Assembly (NCBI GenBank): GCA_032250735.1
Contig: JAVVEP010000010.1
Coordinates: forward strand, 1,224 to 65,223
DNA: 64,000 bases
Source: Gammaproteobacteria bacterium
Lineage (GTDB): Bacteria > Pseudomonadota > Gammaproteobacteria > SZUA-152
Reading direction: 5' to 3'
The notes under the pieces were generated by a model, which saw only the letters and a program-made list of their open reading frames with translations, made no database searches and was not told the DNA's origin. Positions 1-8,340 of the stretch are shown here, one piece after another (the stretch's first letter is position 1; every line of letters begins with the position of its first letter). Position numbers and translations under genes: made by a program.

Positions 1-2662
1 CCACCAGCGGGTTGACCGGCACCCAGGCTGTGTCCACATGACAGGCCTCGCAGATGTCGGTGCTGGTGATATGCGTCGCGGACTTACCGGTGGCGATCAC
101 GCCATCGTGACAGGAGTCACAGCTGCCAATGACCTGGCTATGATCCACCAGCGGGTTGACCGGCACCCAGGCTGTGTCCACATGACAGGCCTCGCAGATA
201 CCGGTGCTGTTGATATGCGTGGCGGACTTACCGGTGGCGATCACGCCATCGTGACATGAGTCACAGCTGCCGATGACCTGGCTGTGATCCACTAGTGGGT
301 TGACCGGCACCCAGGCGGTGCTCACGTGGCAGGCCTCGCAAATATCAGTGCTGTTGATGTGCGTGGCCGTCTTGCCGGTGGCAGTGGTGCCGTTGTGACA
401 GGTGATGCAGGTCTCACTGGTATTGGAGTGATCAAACGAGGCCACCTGCCAGTCGACCGTGCTGTGGCAGGTATTACACGTCTCCGTGGTGGGAATATGG
501 GTGGCGGACTTACCGATGGCGATCACGCCGTCGTGGCAAGACTCACAGCTACCGATGACCTGGCTGTGATCCACCAACGGATTGACCGGCACCCAGCCCG
601 TATCCACATGGCAGGCCTCGCAGACATCCGTGCTATTAATGTGCGTCGCCGTCTTACCGGTGGCAAAAGTGCCAGTGTGACAAGTGATGCAGGTCTCGGC
701 GGTCGTCGTGTGATCAAACACCGGCACCAGCCAGTCCGTGGTGCTGTGGCAGGTATCACACGCGGCCGTGGTAGGGATGTGATTGACGCCCTTAGCGGTA
801 GAAATCACCCCGTCGTGGCAGGACTCACAGGCCCCCAGCACCTGGGCGTGATCCACGCTGGTCGCAGGCACCCAGGCCGTGTCCACATGACAGGCCTCGC
901 AGATATCGGTGGTAGTGATGTGCGTGGCGGTCTTGCCGGTGGCAGAAGCGCCGTTGTGACAACTGATACAGGTCTCGGCGGTCGTCGCGTGATCAAACAC
1001 CGGCACCAGCCAGTCCGTGGTGCTGTGGCAGGTATCACACGCGGCCGCGGTGGGAATGTGATTGACGCCCTTGCCGGTGGAGATCACCCCATCGTGGCAG
1101 GACGCGCAGGCCCCCAGCACCTGGGCATGATCCACCAGCGGATTGACCGGCACCCAGCCCGTGTTCACATGACAGGCCTCGCACAGATCAGTGGTATCGA
1201 TATGGCTGGCCGATTTACCAGAGGCACGAACGGCATCGTGACAGGTCACACAGGTCTCGGTAACGCCGGTGTGATCAAAGGCGCTCACCTGCCAGTCGGT
1301 GGTGGTATGGCAAATGTCACAGGCTTCCGTCGTGGGGATGTGATTGACGCCTTTGCCCGTTGAGACCGCACCGTTATGGCAGGACTCGCAGGTGCCCACC
1401 ACGATGCTGTGATCCACCGTATCGACCTGCGTCCACGCCGTTGTATTGTGGCAAGCCTCACAGGCGTTGGTGGCAATGGAGATGTGTTCGGCACTGATGC
1501 CCGAGGCCAGGCTACCGTCATGACAGGTGACACAGACATCGATGCTCGTGGTCGAATGATCAAACGGTGAAACGACCCAGTCTGTCGTGCTGTGGCAGGT
1601 ATTACAGATCGCCGTGGTGGGAATATGGTTGCCGCCCTTACCGGTGGCAATCACCCCGTCATGACAGGAATCACAGCTACCGATGACCTGACTGTGATCC
1701 ACCGTGGTGACGGGCACCCAGGCGCTATTCACATGGCAGGCATCACACTGATTGCTGGCGGCAATGTGGGTCGCGCCCACGCCGCTGGCGATCACGCCAT
1801 CGTGACAGACGGCGCAGGCCTCCGCAGTGGTACTGTGATCAAAGCTGCTCACTGTCCAGTTATCGACAACATGGCAGGTACTGCAGGTCAGTACCGTCGG
1901 CAGATGGTTCGCGCCCTTACCAATGGCAATCACGCCGTCATGACAGGACTCACAGGTGCCGAGGACCTGGGTGTGGTCGACCGTGGTCACCGGCACCCAT
2001 GCACTGCTGGTATGGCAACTCTCACAAACCGCCGTGGTAGTGATATGGGTGGGATTCTTGCCCGTCGCAAAGCTGCCGTTATGACAGGTCGCACAGTCCT
2101 GCTCGACCACCTGCGCATGATCAAACGCCGCCACCACCCAGGTCGTGGTGACATGACAGACATCACACGCCAGAGCGGTGGGTACGGGGATATGGGTCGG
2201 TGAGACGCCGGTTGCAGTTACGCCATCATGACAGGACGCACACAGCGCATCGCCAATGGTGCTGTGATCCATCACCGCAGAAACCGCAAAACCCTCCGCG
2301 GTATGGCAGGCATCGCAAGAGGCCGTGATGGGGATATGTGTGGGCGAAAAGCCAATCGCCACTACACCGTCGTGGCAGGCCTCGCATTGCGTAGGCAAGA
2401 CTTCAAAGACACCACCGATGTGGCAGGCCTCACAGTCGATAACGTCATGCTGCCCCTCTAACGGAAAGCCGGTGACCAGATGATCGAACGTCGTAACATC
2501 CGGCACCTCGGTCGCCGCATGGGCCGACGGGACGATGTCTGAAGCAAGGAAGATAAAGGGAAAAACGGCAAACAGCAGGCCCAGCAGGGACGCAAACCGG
2601 GCGGCCCGCCTGATCCAATCTATCCCTGCCCCCTTAACAGCGACCATCCTGATTCTGCCCAT
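1..2662 (-). CDS. Giant multihaem c-type cytochrome, 3' part cut by window edge
   Basis: Exported multihaem cytochrome, probably an electron conduit outside the inner membrane. The reading frame is open from about 2662 to the left edge, so the C-terminus is missing. The N-terminus has Arg residues, a hydrophobic stretch and an AHA-A type cleavage site, as in a signal peptide. About 35 CxxCH motifs are visible in roughly 885 residues. They are arranged in units of about 48 residues: CxxCH, a W, a DH pair, a second CxxCH followed by DG or NG, then a GK..TH pair. The extra His in DH and TH could give each haem two His ligands (inference). The leftmost 144-bp units are about 93% identical by eye. 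A start at 2647 is equally possible, because neither has a well-spaced ribosome binding site. It is last in a minus-strand operon after the 21-haem cytochrome. Confidence 0.88.
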   Translation of the reverse strand, partial: MGRIRMVAVKGAGIDWIRRAARFASLLGLLFAVFPFIFLASDIVPSAHAATEVPDVTTFDHLVTGFPLEGQHDVIDCEACHIGGVFEVLPTQCEACHDGVVAIGFSPTHIPITASCDACHTAEGFAVSAVMDHSTIGDALCASCHDGVTATGVSPTHIPVPTALACDVCHVTTTWVVAAFDHAQVVEQDCATCHNGSFATGKNPTHITTTAVCESCHTSSAWVPVTTVDHTQVLGTCESCHDGVIAIGKGANHLPTVLTCSTCHVVDNWTVSSFDHSTTAEACAVCHDGVIASGVGATHIAASNQCDACHVNSAWVPVTTVDHSQVIGSCDSCHDGVIATGKGGNHIPTTAICNTCHSTTDWVVSPFDHSTTSIDVCVTCHDGSLASGISAEHISIATNACEACHNTTAWTQVDTVDHSIVVGTCESCHNGAVSTGKGVNHIPTTEACDICHTTTDWQVSAFDHTGVTETCVTCHDAVRASGKSASHIDTTDLCEACHVNTGWVPVNPLVDHAQVLGACASCHDGVISTGKGVNHIPTAAACDTCHSTTDWLVPVFDHATTAETCISCHNGASATGKTATHITTTDICEACHVDTAWVPATSVDHAQVLGACESCHDGVISTAKGVNHIPTTAACDTCHSTTDWLVPVFDHTTTAETCITCHTGTFATGKTATHINSTDVCEACHVDTGWVPVNPLVDHSQVIGSCESCHDGVIAIGKSATHIPTTETCNTCHSTVDWQVASFDHSNTSETCITCHNGTTATGKTATHINSTDICEACHVSTAWVPVNPLVDHSQVIGSCDSCHDGVIATGKSATHINSTGICEACHVDTAWVPVNPLVDHSQVIGSCDSCHDGVIATGKSATHITSTDICEACHVDTAWVPVNPLV
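11..298 (-). repeat. 144-bp tandem coding repeats in the giant cytochrome
   Basis: Two complete 144-bp units start at 11 and 155, and a third begins at 299. They differ at only about nine or ten positions per unit. Each encodes 48 residues with two haem motifs. Further right the units diverge and alternate with a second type (CNTCH or CDTCH, then a TTDW stretch and FDH). The array is coding and in frame. Confidence 0.85.
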
Positions 2663-3034
2663 CCTTATTGCATTCTTATTGCTTATTTACCGAGCGACAC
2701 TACCGCCCGGAGGCTCATTACACGGCCCTTTCTACCCGTTGCCGCCAGCTTCCAGAAGCGGATAATCACAGCCCTAATCTGCAATTATCTATCTATAACC
2801 TGAATCCGTGGCTTAATCGCGAACCCAGGTAAAACATCATCGAGTTAGACATAACCATGCCAGAGGCATGCGTGACGCCACCCGGTTAATATTTGAGCAT
2901 AACCATAGGTTAATCGCTTTTCGTAATATCTCAACTGATTTTTTGTGATAAGGACTTGGCGGGATGACGGGAAAACAACCAATAACATGGTCATAAATGC
3001 GTCAATCTGGGAAGTTACAGCAATAACACGCGGA
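2663..3034. other. Intergenic spacer between two cytochrome genes
   Basis: A 372-bp spacer between the 21-haem gene and the giant cytochrome gene, both on the minus strand. It holds one copy of a short dispersed repeat (2797-2838). No convincing gene or T-tailed terminator is visible, so read-through between the two genes is possible. Confidence 0.6.
2797..2838. repeat. Dispersed palindromic repeat, copy A
   Basis: A 42-bp element with an AACCTGAATCC left arm and a CCAGGT right arm. It shares both arms and a trailing AAACATC with copy B at 10095-10136. It also resembles the arms of a longer copy at 46587-46690. Confidence 0.6.
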
Positions 3035-4660
3035 CTACTTAATGGTGATCGCCTTAAACGATTTAGTGATATGGCAGGTTTCACACTGTTTGCCCAGACG
3101 GCCGAGATGTACATCGTCCTTTTGATGACAGCTGAAACAGTTTTTGGGCAGGTCGAATTTATCCTCTACAGGATCCCGATGACAGGCATGACAGTCCATC
3201 CCGTCGTGTTTGCCATCAAGCGGATACTCAGTTTGCTTGTTGTGGTCAAACTCCCACGCCATCCATTGCGAGGGTCGATGGCATAGCTGACATTGCGAAC
3301 CCAGCTTTTTTTCATGCGTATCATCTTTTTCATGACACGAAATACAGGTCACTTTGGCGGCCTTGTATTTATTGGAGGCGTGACAGTCCTCACAGGTCAG
3401 AAATATGTGGGATTCATGTAACGGAAACTTGGTCAGCTGATGATCAAAAACCACCTGCTCGGTCCAACCCTCCTCGTTATGACAGGTCTGACACTTCTCC
3501 CCGACCTGCCCTTCATGGGAATCATCCAGGCGATGGCATTCGGTACAGGTATTCGGCGTTTTTTCAACAAACAACACTTCACGGTGACACACCGCACAGG
3601 TCAAATCCTTGTGTTTTCCTTTTAGTGGAAAAGTCGTGTCATTTTTATGATCGAACTCAACCTTTACCCAGGATTTTTCCACATGACAGACATCACAACG
3701 CTTGCCATAACGCTTGAAGTGCGCGTCATCATTTTCATGGCAGCCAAAACAGGTCGTTTCAACCTCGTCCTTGAACATATGTTTCTGATGGCAATCTTTA
3801 CACAGCAGTCTTGCGTGCCCACCCTTCAGTTCAAACCCGGCATCTTTTTCATGATCAAACGGAATCTGTGACCAACGCTCGTCAGTATGGCAATCATGGC
3901 AACGAATACCGCGATCCCCTTTATGCACATCATCCAGAAAATGGCAGAAATAACAGTTGCGTGGCGTGTCATCGTAACGCTCGTTCACATGACAGTTGTA
4001 ACAGGCCGCTTCACGATGCGCGTTCTTCAGTTCAAACTTGGTACGGGAATGGTCGAAATATGCCGGCAGCCAATCGCTCTCCACATGACAGTTTTCACAC
4101 TTTTTCCCCATCCGTTTTTTATGCTGATCATCCGCCGCATGACAATCGTGACAGACACGCTCTGGCAGTCGATACACGCCCGCCTTTTTATGACAGACAG
4201 CACAGTCTGCCGACTGGTGCGCGCCAGCCAGCTTGAATTCAGTATCGTTATGATTAAATAAGTCGGTATCAAGCTGAACAATATCGGCATCCCGCCCAAG
4301 ATGATCGGAATGACAGGAACGACATTCCCGATCATTGATATTCGCAATCTTGCCGTGAAACCCGCGCTTCTTTTTGAGGTCATTTGCAACCTCTTTGTGA
4401 CACTCCATGCACTGTTTATTCTGTTGCATGCGATCAAACCCCGCATGGCACTTGTCACATTTTTTCTCCACAAGCGCGTGTTTTTTGATGACCTCTCCGG
4501 GCATCACCAGAAATTCCATGCGCTCGATGGGACTTGGCGCCGCAAGCGCTGACACTGACAGCAAACTGCCAATAAAGAGGACGACAAACAGGACAGCAAT
4601 GCCCAGCAGCCTGCCGGACCGGGGATGGCGGGGCTGTCTCACACCCAGGCTCGTTTGCAC
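3035..4660 (-). CDS. 21-haem-motif c-type cytochrome
   Basis: Exported multihaem cytochrome of 541 residues. The N-terminus has basic residues, a hydrophobic segment (about residues 18-38) and an ALAA-type end, consistent with a signal peptide or anchor. I count 21 CxxCH motifs. Most lie in repeated pairs: CxxCH with a W and FDH, then a G-H pair, CxxCH, and a CxxCH followed by DD.H. FDH and GKH/GGH motifs could supply distal haem ligands. It shares the W...FDH logic with the giant cytochrome downstream but is Lys/Asp-rich and less regular. The start is a GTG at 4660 with no clear ribosome binding site, so it may lie downstream. It follows the membrane b-type protein by about 55-140 bp, which suggests electrons pass from one to the other. 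Confidence 0.88.
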   Translation of the reverse strand: MQTSLGVRQPRHPRSGRLLGIAVLFVVLFIGSLLSVSALAAPSPIERMEFLVMPGEVIKKHALVEKKCDKCHAGFDRMQQNKQCMECHKEVANDLKKKRGFHGKIANINDRECRSCHSDHLGRDADIVQLDTDLFNHNDTEFKLAGAHQSADCAVCHKKAGVYRLPERVCHDCHAADDQHKKRMGKKCENCHVESDWLPAYFDHSRTKFELKNAHREAACYNCHVNERYDDTPRNCYFCHFLDDVHKGDRGIRCHDCHTDERWSQIPFDHEKDAGFELKGGHARLLCKDCHQKHMFKDEVETTCFGCHENDDAHFKRYGKRCDVCHVEKSWVKVEFDHKNDTTFPLKGKHKDLTCAVCHREVLFVEKTPNTCTECHRLDDSHEGQVGEKCQTCHNEEGWTEQVVFDHQLTKFPLHESHIFLTCEDCHASNKYKAAKVTCISCHEKDDTHEKKLGSQCQLCHRPSQWMAWEFDHNKQTEYPLDGKHDGMDCHACHRDPVEDKFDLPKNCFSCHQKDDVHLGRLGKQCETCHITKSFKAITIK

Positions 4661-4714
4661 ATCATGACGATCATTGAGAGATTGTAAAACAGGGGTGATC
4701 GCATTAAGAAATCG

Positions 4715-5800
4715 TTAGTACCAGTGCACAGAAAACACATGCACACCGCCCGAAATGAACAGAATAAACAGCAGCGGTATATGAAAGATTCGCCAGCCGA
4801 CCAGCAGACGTTCATAAAAATGAAACTTCCCGATCTGCACCAAGGCATTGATGTAGTCCCGCAAAATGCGCTTTTCCTTCGCCAGTTCAGCACGGTACGT
4901 GGTTTTATCCCAGCCTTCCTGCAAGGCACGTTTTTTCAGTAACTGCGAGATCTGCTGGACACCCTCAAGATAACATTTTGCCGATCTGGCACGTAATGCA
5001 AGAAATCGTCCCGGCATGTGAAACAGTGACTGCGGCATATTCACCACCGACACGGCCAGTGCCGTCAACGATTTTTCAATCCTGTCAAAACCACCGTCCT
5101 TGAATTTTTGCATGGTACTCGCCAGCCGCTCTTCGGTATCGCGGATCTGGAGCAAACGTTCATGCACCATGTAACCAATTCGGGTATAGATGTAGCGTCC
5201 AAAAATGCCGCTGGCTATCACGCACAGCATCGCAATAAAGGCCACCGAGCTATTGAGCGCCTTCATGGTAAAAGAACTGTGAAAGATGATCAGCACCGGA
5301 CCAAGAACACCCGCAGTAAGATGGGCGTAGTACCACGAATTCATATCACCCAGCTTGCCCATAAAGCGCAGGCGTTTGCGCAAGGCATACATCAGGGTGA
5401 GCAACATCAATACGCCACCGGTGAGCCCCATGTTATAGATCAGGTCACTATCAGAATGAAAATAACGCGGATCCCAGACAGCCCACGCTGCAAGAACCAG
5501 GATGGTAATTAGTATTAACACGGTCAACACATAACGCGATTCCTGCTTTGACCGCTCGTTATTCGCGCTGGCGACAAAAGAGGGGTACCGATCCGACAAC
5601 ATTTTAACCGCCGAAAAAGAGGGCGTTGTGGATAAGTCCTTTGCTTCTGCGGGGTTTACAGCGGGTGTTGCGGAAGGCTTTCTTGCGTCGATTTTGGGGG
5701 GCGCATCGCTGGGAGTGGTCAACTCAGCACCGGCACCAAAAGATGGTTCCTTGTCCGCATTCACGGCCTCTAGCTTTTGCTGCCCAGGAAAATTAACCAT
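4715..5800 (-). CDS. Predicted b-type cytochrome membrane protein
   Basis: Inner-membrane protein of about 361 residues, probably linking the quinone pool to the periplasmic cytochromes of the same operon. A Pro/Ala-rich cytoplasmic N-terminus of about 85 residues is followed by five hydrophobic segments. The third contains two His about 15 residues apart (HLTAGVLG...FH). The last has a His cluster (HIPLLF...GGVHVFSVH). Paired His in adjacent helices are typical of haem-b proteins of the b561 or ferric-reductase type. A charged loop of about 100 residues (KFKDGG to LVQIGKFHF) precedes the last helix. ATG at 5800 was chosen; a GTG two codons upstream (5806) is possible. Family assignment is by topology only. 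Confidence 0.62.
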   Translation of the reverse strand: MVNFPGQQKLEAVNADKEPSFGAGAELTTPSDAPPKIDARKPSATPAVNPAEAKDLSTTPSFSAVKMLSDRYPSFVASANNERSKQESRYVLTVLILITILVLAAWAVWDPRYFHSDSDLIYNMGLTGGVLMLLTLMYALRKRLRFMGKLGDMNSWYYAHLTAGVLGPVLIIFHSSFTMKALNSSVAFIAMLCVIASGIFGRYIYTRIGYMVHERLLQIRDTEERLASTMQKFKDGGFDRIEKSLTALAVSVVNMPQSLFHMPGRFLALRARSAKCYLEGVQQISQLLKKRALQEGWDKTTYRAELAKEKRILRDYINALVQIGKFHFYERLLVGWRIFHIPLLFILFISGGVHVFSVHWY

Positions 5801-5900
5801 GATCACAACAACCCCATACCTACGTTTTGAATCCAGTATCTATATCGGCCAAAAACGGCATAGTTTGATTTTCGCTCATCGAACAAGCCCAACCCTGACA

Positions 5901-6605
5901 TCAGGCGTCCGGTGATACCGTGTTCATATCCGCGATACGTTTTTCGATTTGTGGACGGCGGTTATCCCTGGCCGGCATGCTCTCCAGCGCCTGCTGCCAG
6001 CTCTTGAGTGCGGCGTCATGATCGCCCAGGCGGATAAAGGCATCGCCGAGATACATCGCCACCAGATATTGCTGAATTTTATCATTAAGCTTCAGGGCAT
6101 CCAATAAGGTCTTTGCCTCATTAAGCTCAGCCTCGTTTTGCCGGGAGCTGAGTATTGATGCCAGAACCAGCTGTGCACGGTCATGCTCCGGCGCCTGCAC
6201 CCGGGCTGCGCGCGCTTCGGCCAGCGCCTTATCGCCAAGGCCCAATTCATTATAGGTTTGCGCCAACAACAGACGGTTACTGATATTGGCGGGATCCGTC
6301 TTGACCTTGTCCTCTAACCGACCCAGCAGGCTGCTCAGGTCCGGTGCCTGAGCCGTTGCTGCGGCTGGGCCCGTGGCGGCAGCGGGTGCTGCAAATTGCC
6401 GCACGATTTTCGGTAATTCTCCCCCCAACCTGGGCTTGCCGGCCATTGGGACACTATTCGCTGCCGCAGGTGAACCGATGCCTGGGGACCCATTTGCGGA
6501 CTGACGTGAGGGCTCCGTCATCACCACAACCATGATCACTATGCCGATGATCAATAAAATCGTGCCCGGATGTCGTATCCATGCCGTAAAAGATAGCGTG
6601 CTCAT
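5901..6605 (-). CDS. Membrane-anchored TPR protein
   Basis: A 234-residue protein with one transmembrane helix at residues 12-29, a Pro/Ala/Gly-rich linker, and tetratricopeptide repeats from about residue 90 to 225 (LLLAQTYNELGLGDKALAEA and a later GDAFIRLGDHDAALKSWQQA). The architecture resembles the C-terminal half of CcmI/CycH, which presents apocytochrome to the haem ligation machinery. That would suit its position at the head of a multihaem cytochrome operon, but a general scaffold role is equally possible. The start is supported by AGGAG five bases upstream of the ATG. It is the first gene of the minus-strand operon and lies divergent from the ferredoxin-flavoprotein gene. Confidence 0.7.
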   Translation of the reverse strand: MSTLSFTAWIRHPGTILLIIGIVIMVVVMTEPSRQSANGSPGIGSPAAANSVPMAGKPRLGGELPKIVRQFAAPAAATGPAAATAQAPDLSSLLGRLEDKVKTDPANISNRLLLAQTYNELGLGDKALAEARAARVQAPEHDRAQLVLASILSSRQNEAELNEAKTLLDALKLNDKIQQYLVAMYLGDAFIRLGDHDAALKSWQQALESMPARDNRRPQIEKRIADMNTVSPDA

Positions 6606-6937
6606 AATGTCTCCTAATCCTTTTTATATACCCGTAGTTACTGATCGATCCTGAAACAGACCACTGGCAGCGAGAAAAGACCCACAATACCGGCATACCT
6701 CGTTCCAGCTCGAATGCCTCGCCCCCCTTATCTCCCAGCCCCCACGGTTTGTCAACGCCATCATCTTATTTGCCTTTTCCTTAGAAAATGCGATATGTTT
6801 GCGGCACAAGTGCTTGATTTTAATTAGCTGGCGGGTCGCCCCGACCTACTGCGATTAGGGTAATACGAGCCACAAAATGGAATTTCCTTCAAGCCCATGA
6901 AAACCTGTTATTTTTATGGCCGGATAGACGAATAATT
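6606..6937. promoter_or_regulatory. Divergent promoter region of the electron-transfer cluster
   Basis: A 332-bp region between the divergently transcribed TPR/cytochrome operon (minus) and the ferredoxin-flavoprotein gene (plus). It must hold promoters for both directions. It has AT-rich blocks, but I could not assign confident -35/-10 pairs or an operator. Confidence 0.45.
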
Positions 6938-8305
6938 ATGGAATCGCAGTCTGGTTTTTTTGCCGACATCCTTTACCTGCTGTCGGTGGTGGGTGCCGAT
7001 GACGCCTATAAAATACTCACCTTTCTCATTCCCATTACGCTCGCATGGCTAATCTACAAGCGGGCCAAATCGCGCCGTGATCAGCGTAGCCAGGAGATCC
7101 TGCTCGCCAGCAAGCAGGCGGGTTTTACCCAACCTCCCGTTTCACTGCACCCCGTTATCGACCACAATCTCTGCCTGGGCTGTGGGACCTGTGTCGATGC
7201 CTGCCCGGAGGGAAAGGTGCTTGGCATCATTCGCGAAAAGGCACACCTCGTCGATCCCAGTCACTGTATTGGCCATGGCGCCTGCAAAACATCCTGTCCC
7301 CCCAATGCGATTACCCTTGTGCTCGGCAATGAAAAACAGGGGGTCGACATTCCGGTATTGAACCCCAACTTTGAGACCAACGTGCCCGGCCTGTTTGTAG
7401 CGGGTGAACTCGGCGGCATGGGGCTGATTCGCAATGCCATCGAGCAGGGACGTCAGGCGATGGAAAGTGTGCGCAAGATCATCGGCAACTCCCAGGCCAA
7501 CGTACCCTACGATGTCGTCATTATCGGCGCGGGGCCTGCAGGCTTTTCCGCCAGCCTTGATGCACACCAACATAAGTTGAAGTACGTCACCCTGGAACAG
7601 GAGACACTCGGCGGCACCGTCGCGCATTTTCCCCGGGGAAAGGTTGTGCTAACCGCCCCCGTATTACTGCCCATGATCGGTCAGGTAAAATTTTCCACCA
7701 CCACCAAGGAAAAACTGATCGATTTCTGGAAAAGTGCAGAACAACGTACCGGCGTACGCATCAATTACCAGGAACGTATGGACGGCATTGAAAAAACCAG
7801 TGACGGCTATATCGTCAAAACCTACAAAGACACCTATCACACAAAAACCGTATTGCTCAGCATTGGCCGTCGCGGTACACCGCGCAAATTGGGTGTGCCG
7901 GGCGAAGACCAAAACAAGGTGGTCTACCGATTGGATGATGCCGCGCAATACCGCAACCAGCACGTACTCGTCGTGGGAGGCGGCAATAGCGCCCTGGAGG
8001 CCGCCGTCGCCATCGCCCAGGAGCCCGGCACCACGGTTAGCCTGTCCTATCGCAGTAAAAACTTCGGCAAGGCCAACCCAAAGGTCGTCGATCAGGTCAG
8101 CACCGAGGAAAAAAATGGCCGCCTGAACCTGCTCTTATCAACAACCGTGAAACATCTTGGTGAAAAAACCGTCACCATCAACACCGAAGATGGTGAAATC
8201 GAGATTGCAAACGATGCGGTGATTGTCTGCGCCGGCGGGATTCTACCCACTCCCATGCTGAAAGAGCTGGGCATCGAAATCGAAACCAAGTTCGGAACGT
8301 TTTAG
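6938..8305 (+). CDS. Membrane-anchored ferredoxin/FAD-NAD(P) oxidoreductase, motif order permuted
   Basis: Flavoprotein of 455 residues, probably moving electrons between NAD(P)H and a membrane or cytochrome partner. Residues 22-42 form one hydrophobic anchor. A two-cluster ferredoxin domain follows. The first cluster has C79, C82, C85, C89. The second reads C110-x2-H113-x2-C116-x3-C120, so His replaces one Cys. Next comes NVPGLFVAGE (about 148-157), normally the last FAD motif of thioredoxin-reductase-like enzymes. Only then come the FAD motif GAGPAG (about 200) and the NAD(P) motif VVGGGNSA (about 345). The protein ends shortly after CAGGILPTP. No redox CxxC of classical thioredoxin reductase is seen. 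It is divergent from the cytochrome operon. Confidence 0.82.
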   Translation: MESQSGFFADILYLLSVVGADDAYKILTFLIPITLAWLIYKRAKSRRDQRSQEILLASKQAGFTQPPVSLHPVIDHNLCLGCGTCVDACPEGKVLGIIREKAHLVDPSHCIGHGACKTSCPPNAITLVLGNEKQGVDIPVLNPNFETNVPGLFVAGELGGMGLIRNAIEQGRQAMESVRKIIGNSQANVPYDVVIIGAGPAGFSASLDAHQHKLKYVTLEQETLGGTVAHFPRGKVVLTAPVLLPMIGQVKFSTTTKEKLIDFWKSAEQRTGVRINYQERMDGIEKTSDGYIVKTYKDTYHTKTVLLSIGRRGTPRKLGVPGEDQNKVVYRLDDAAQYRNQHVLVVGGGNSALEAAVAIAQEPGTTVSLSYRSKNFGKANPKVVDQVSTEEKNGRLNLLLSTTVKHLGEKTVTINTEDGEIEIANDAVIVCAGGILPTPMLKELGIEIETKFGTF

Positions 8306-8340
8306 GCAACCAGGACAGCAACCCATACAGCAAGCCAGGT

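Noticed and set aside
1-2400. CRISPR-like regular repetition
   Set aside because: The period is 144 bp, the repeats are in-frame protein units and there are no unique spacers between short identical repeats.
38-2461. Plus-strand open frames encoding a repetitive Gly/Ala/Thr-rich protein (TGLAD..., GGDHAIVT...)
   Set aside because: They are the antisense of the minus-strand cytochrome. The minus frame has a signal peptide and regular CxxCH motifs; the plus frames have no family features and break repeatedly.
2535-2765. Small plus-strand gene with a hydrophobic segment
   Set aside because: It is antisense to the signal-peptide region of the giant cytochrome; hydrophobicity reflects the complementary sequence.
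3811-4236. Plus-strand frames opposite the 21-haem cytochrome
   Set aside because: Composition is His/Arg-rich from antisense CxxCH codons; no start signals or domains.
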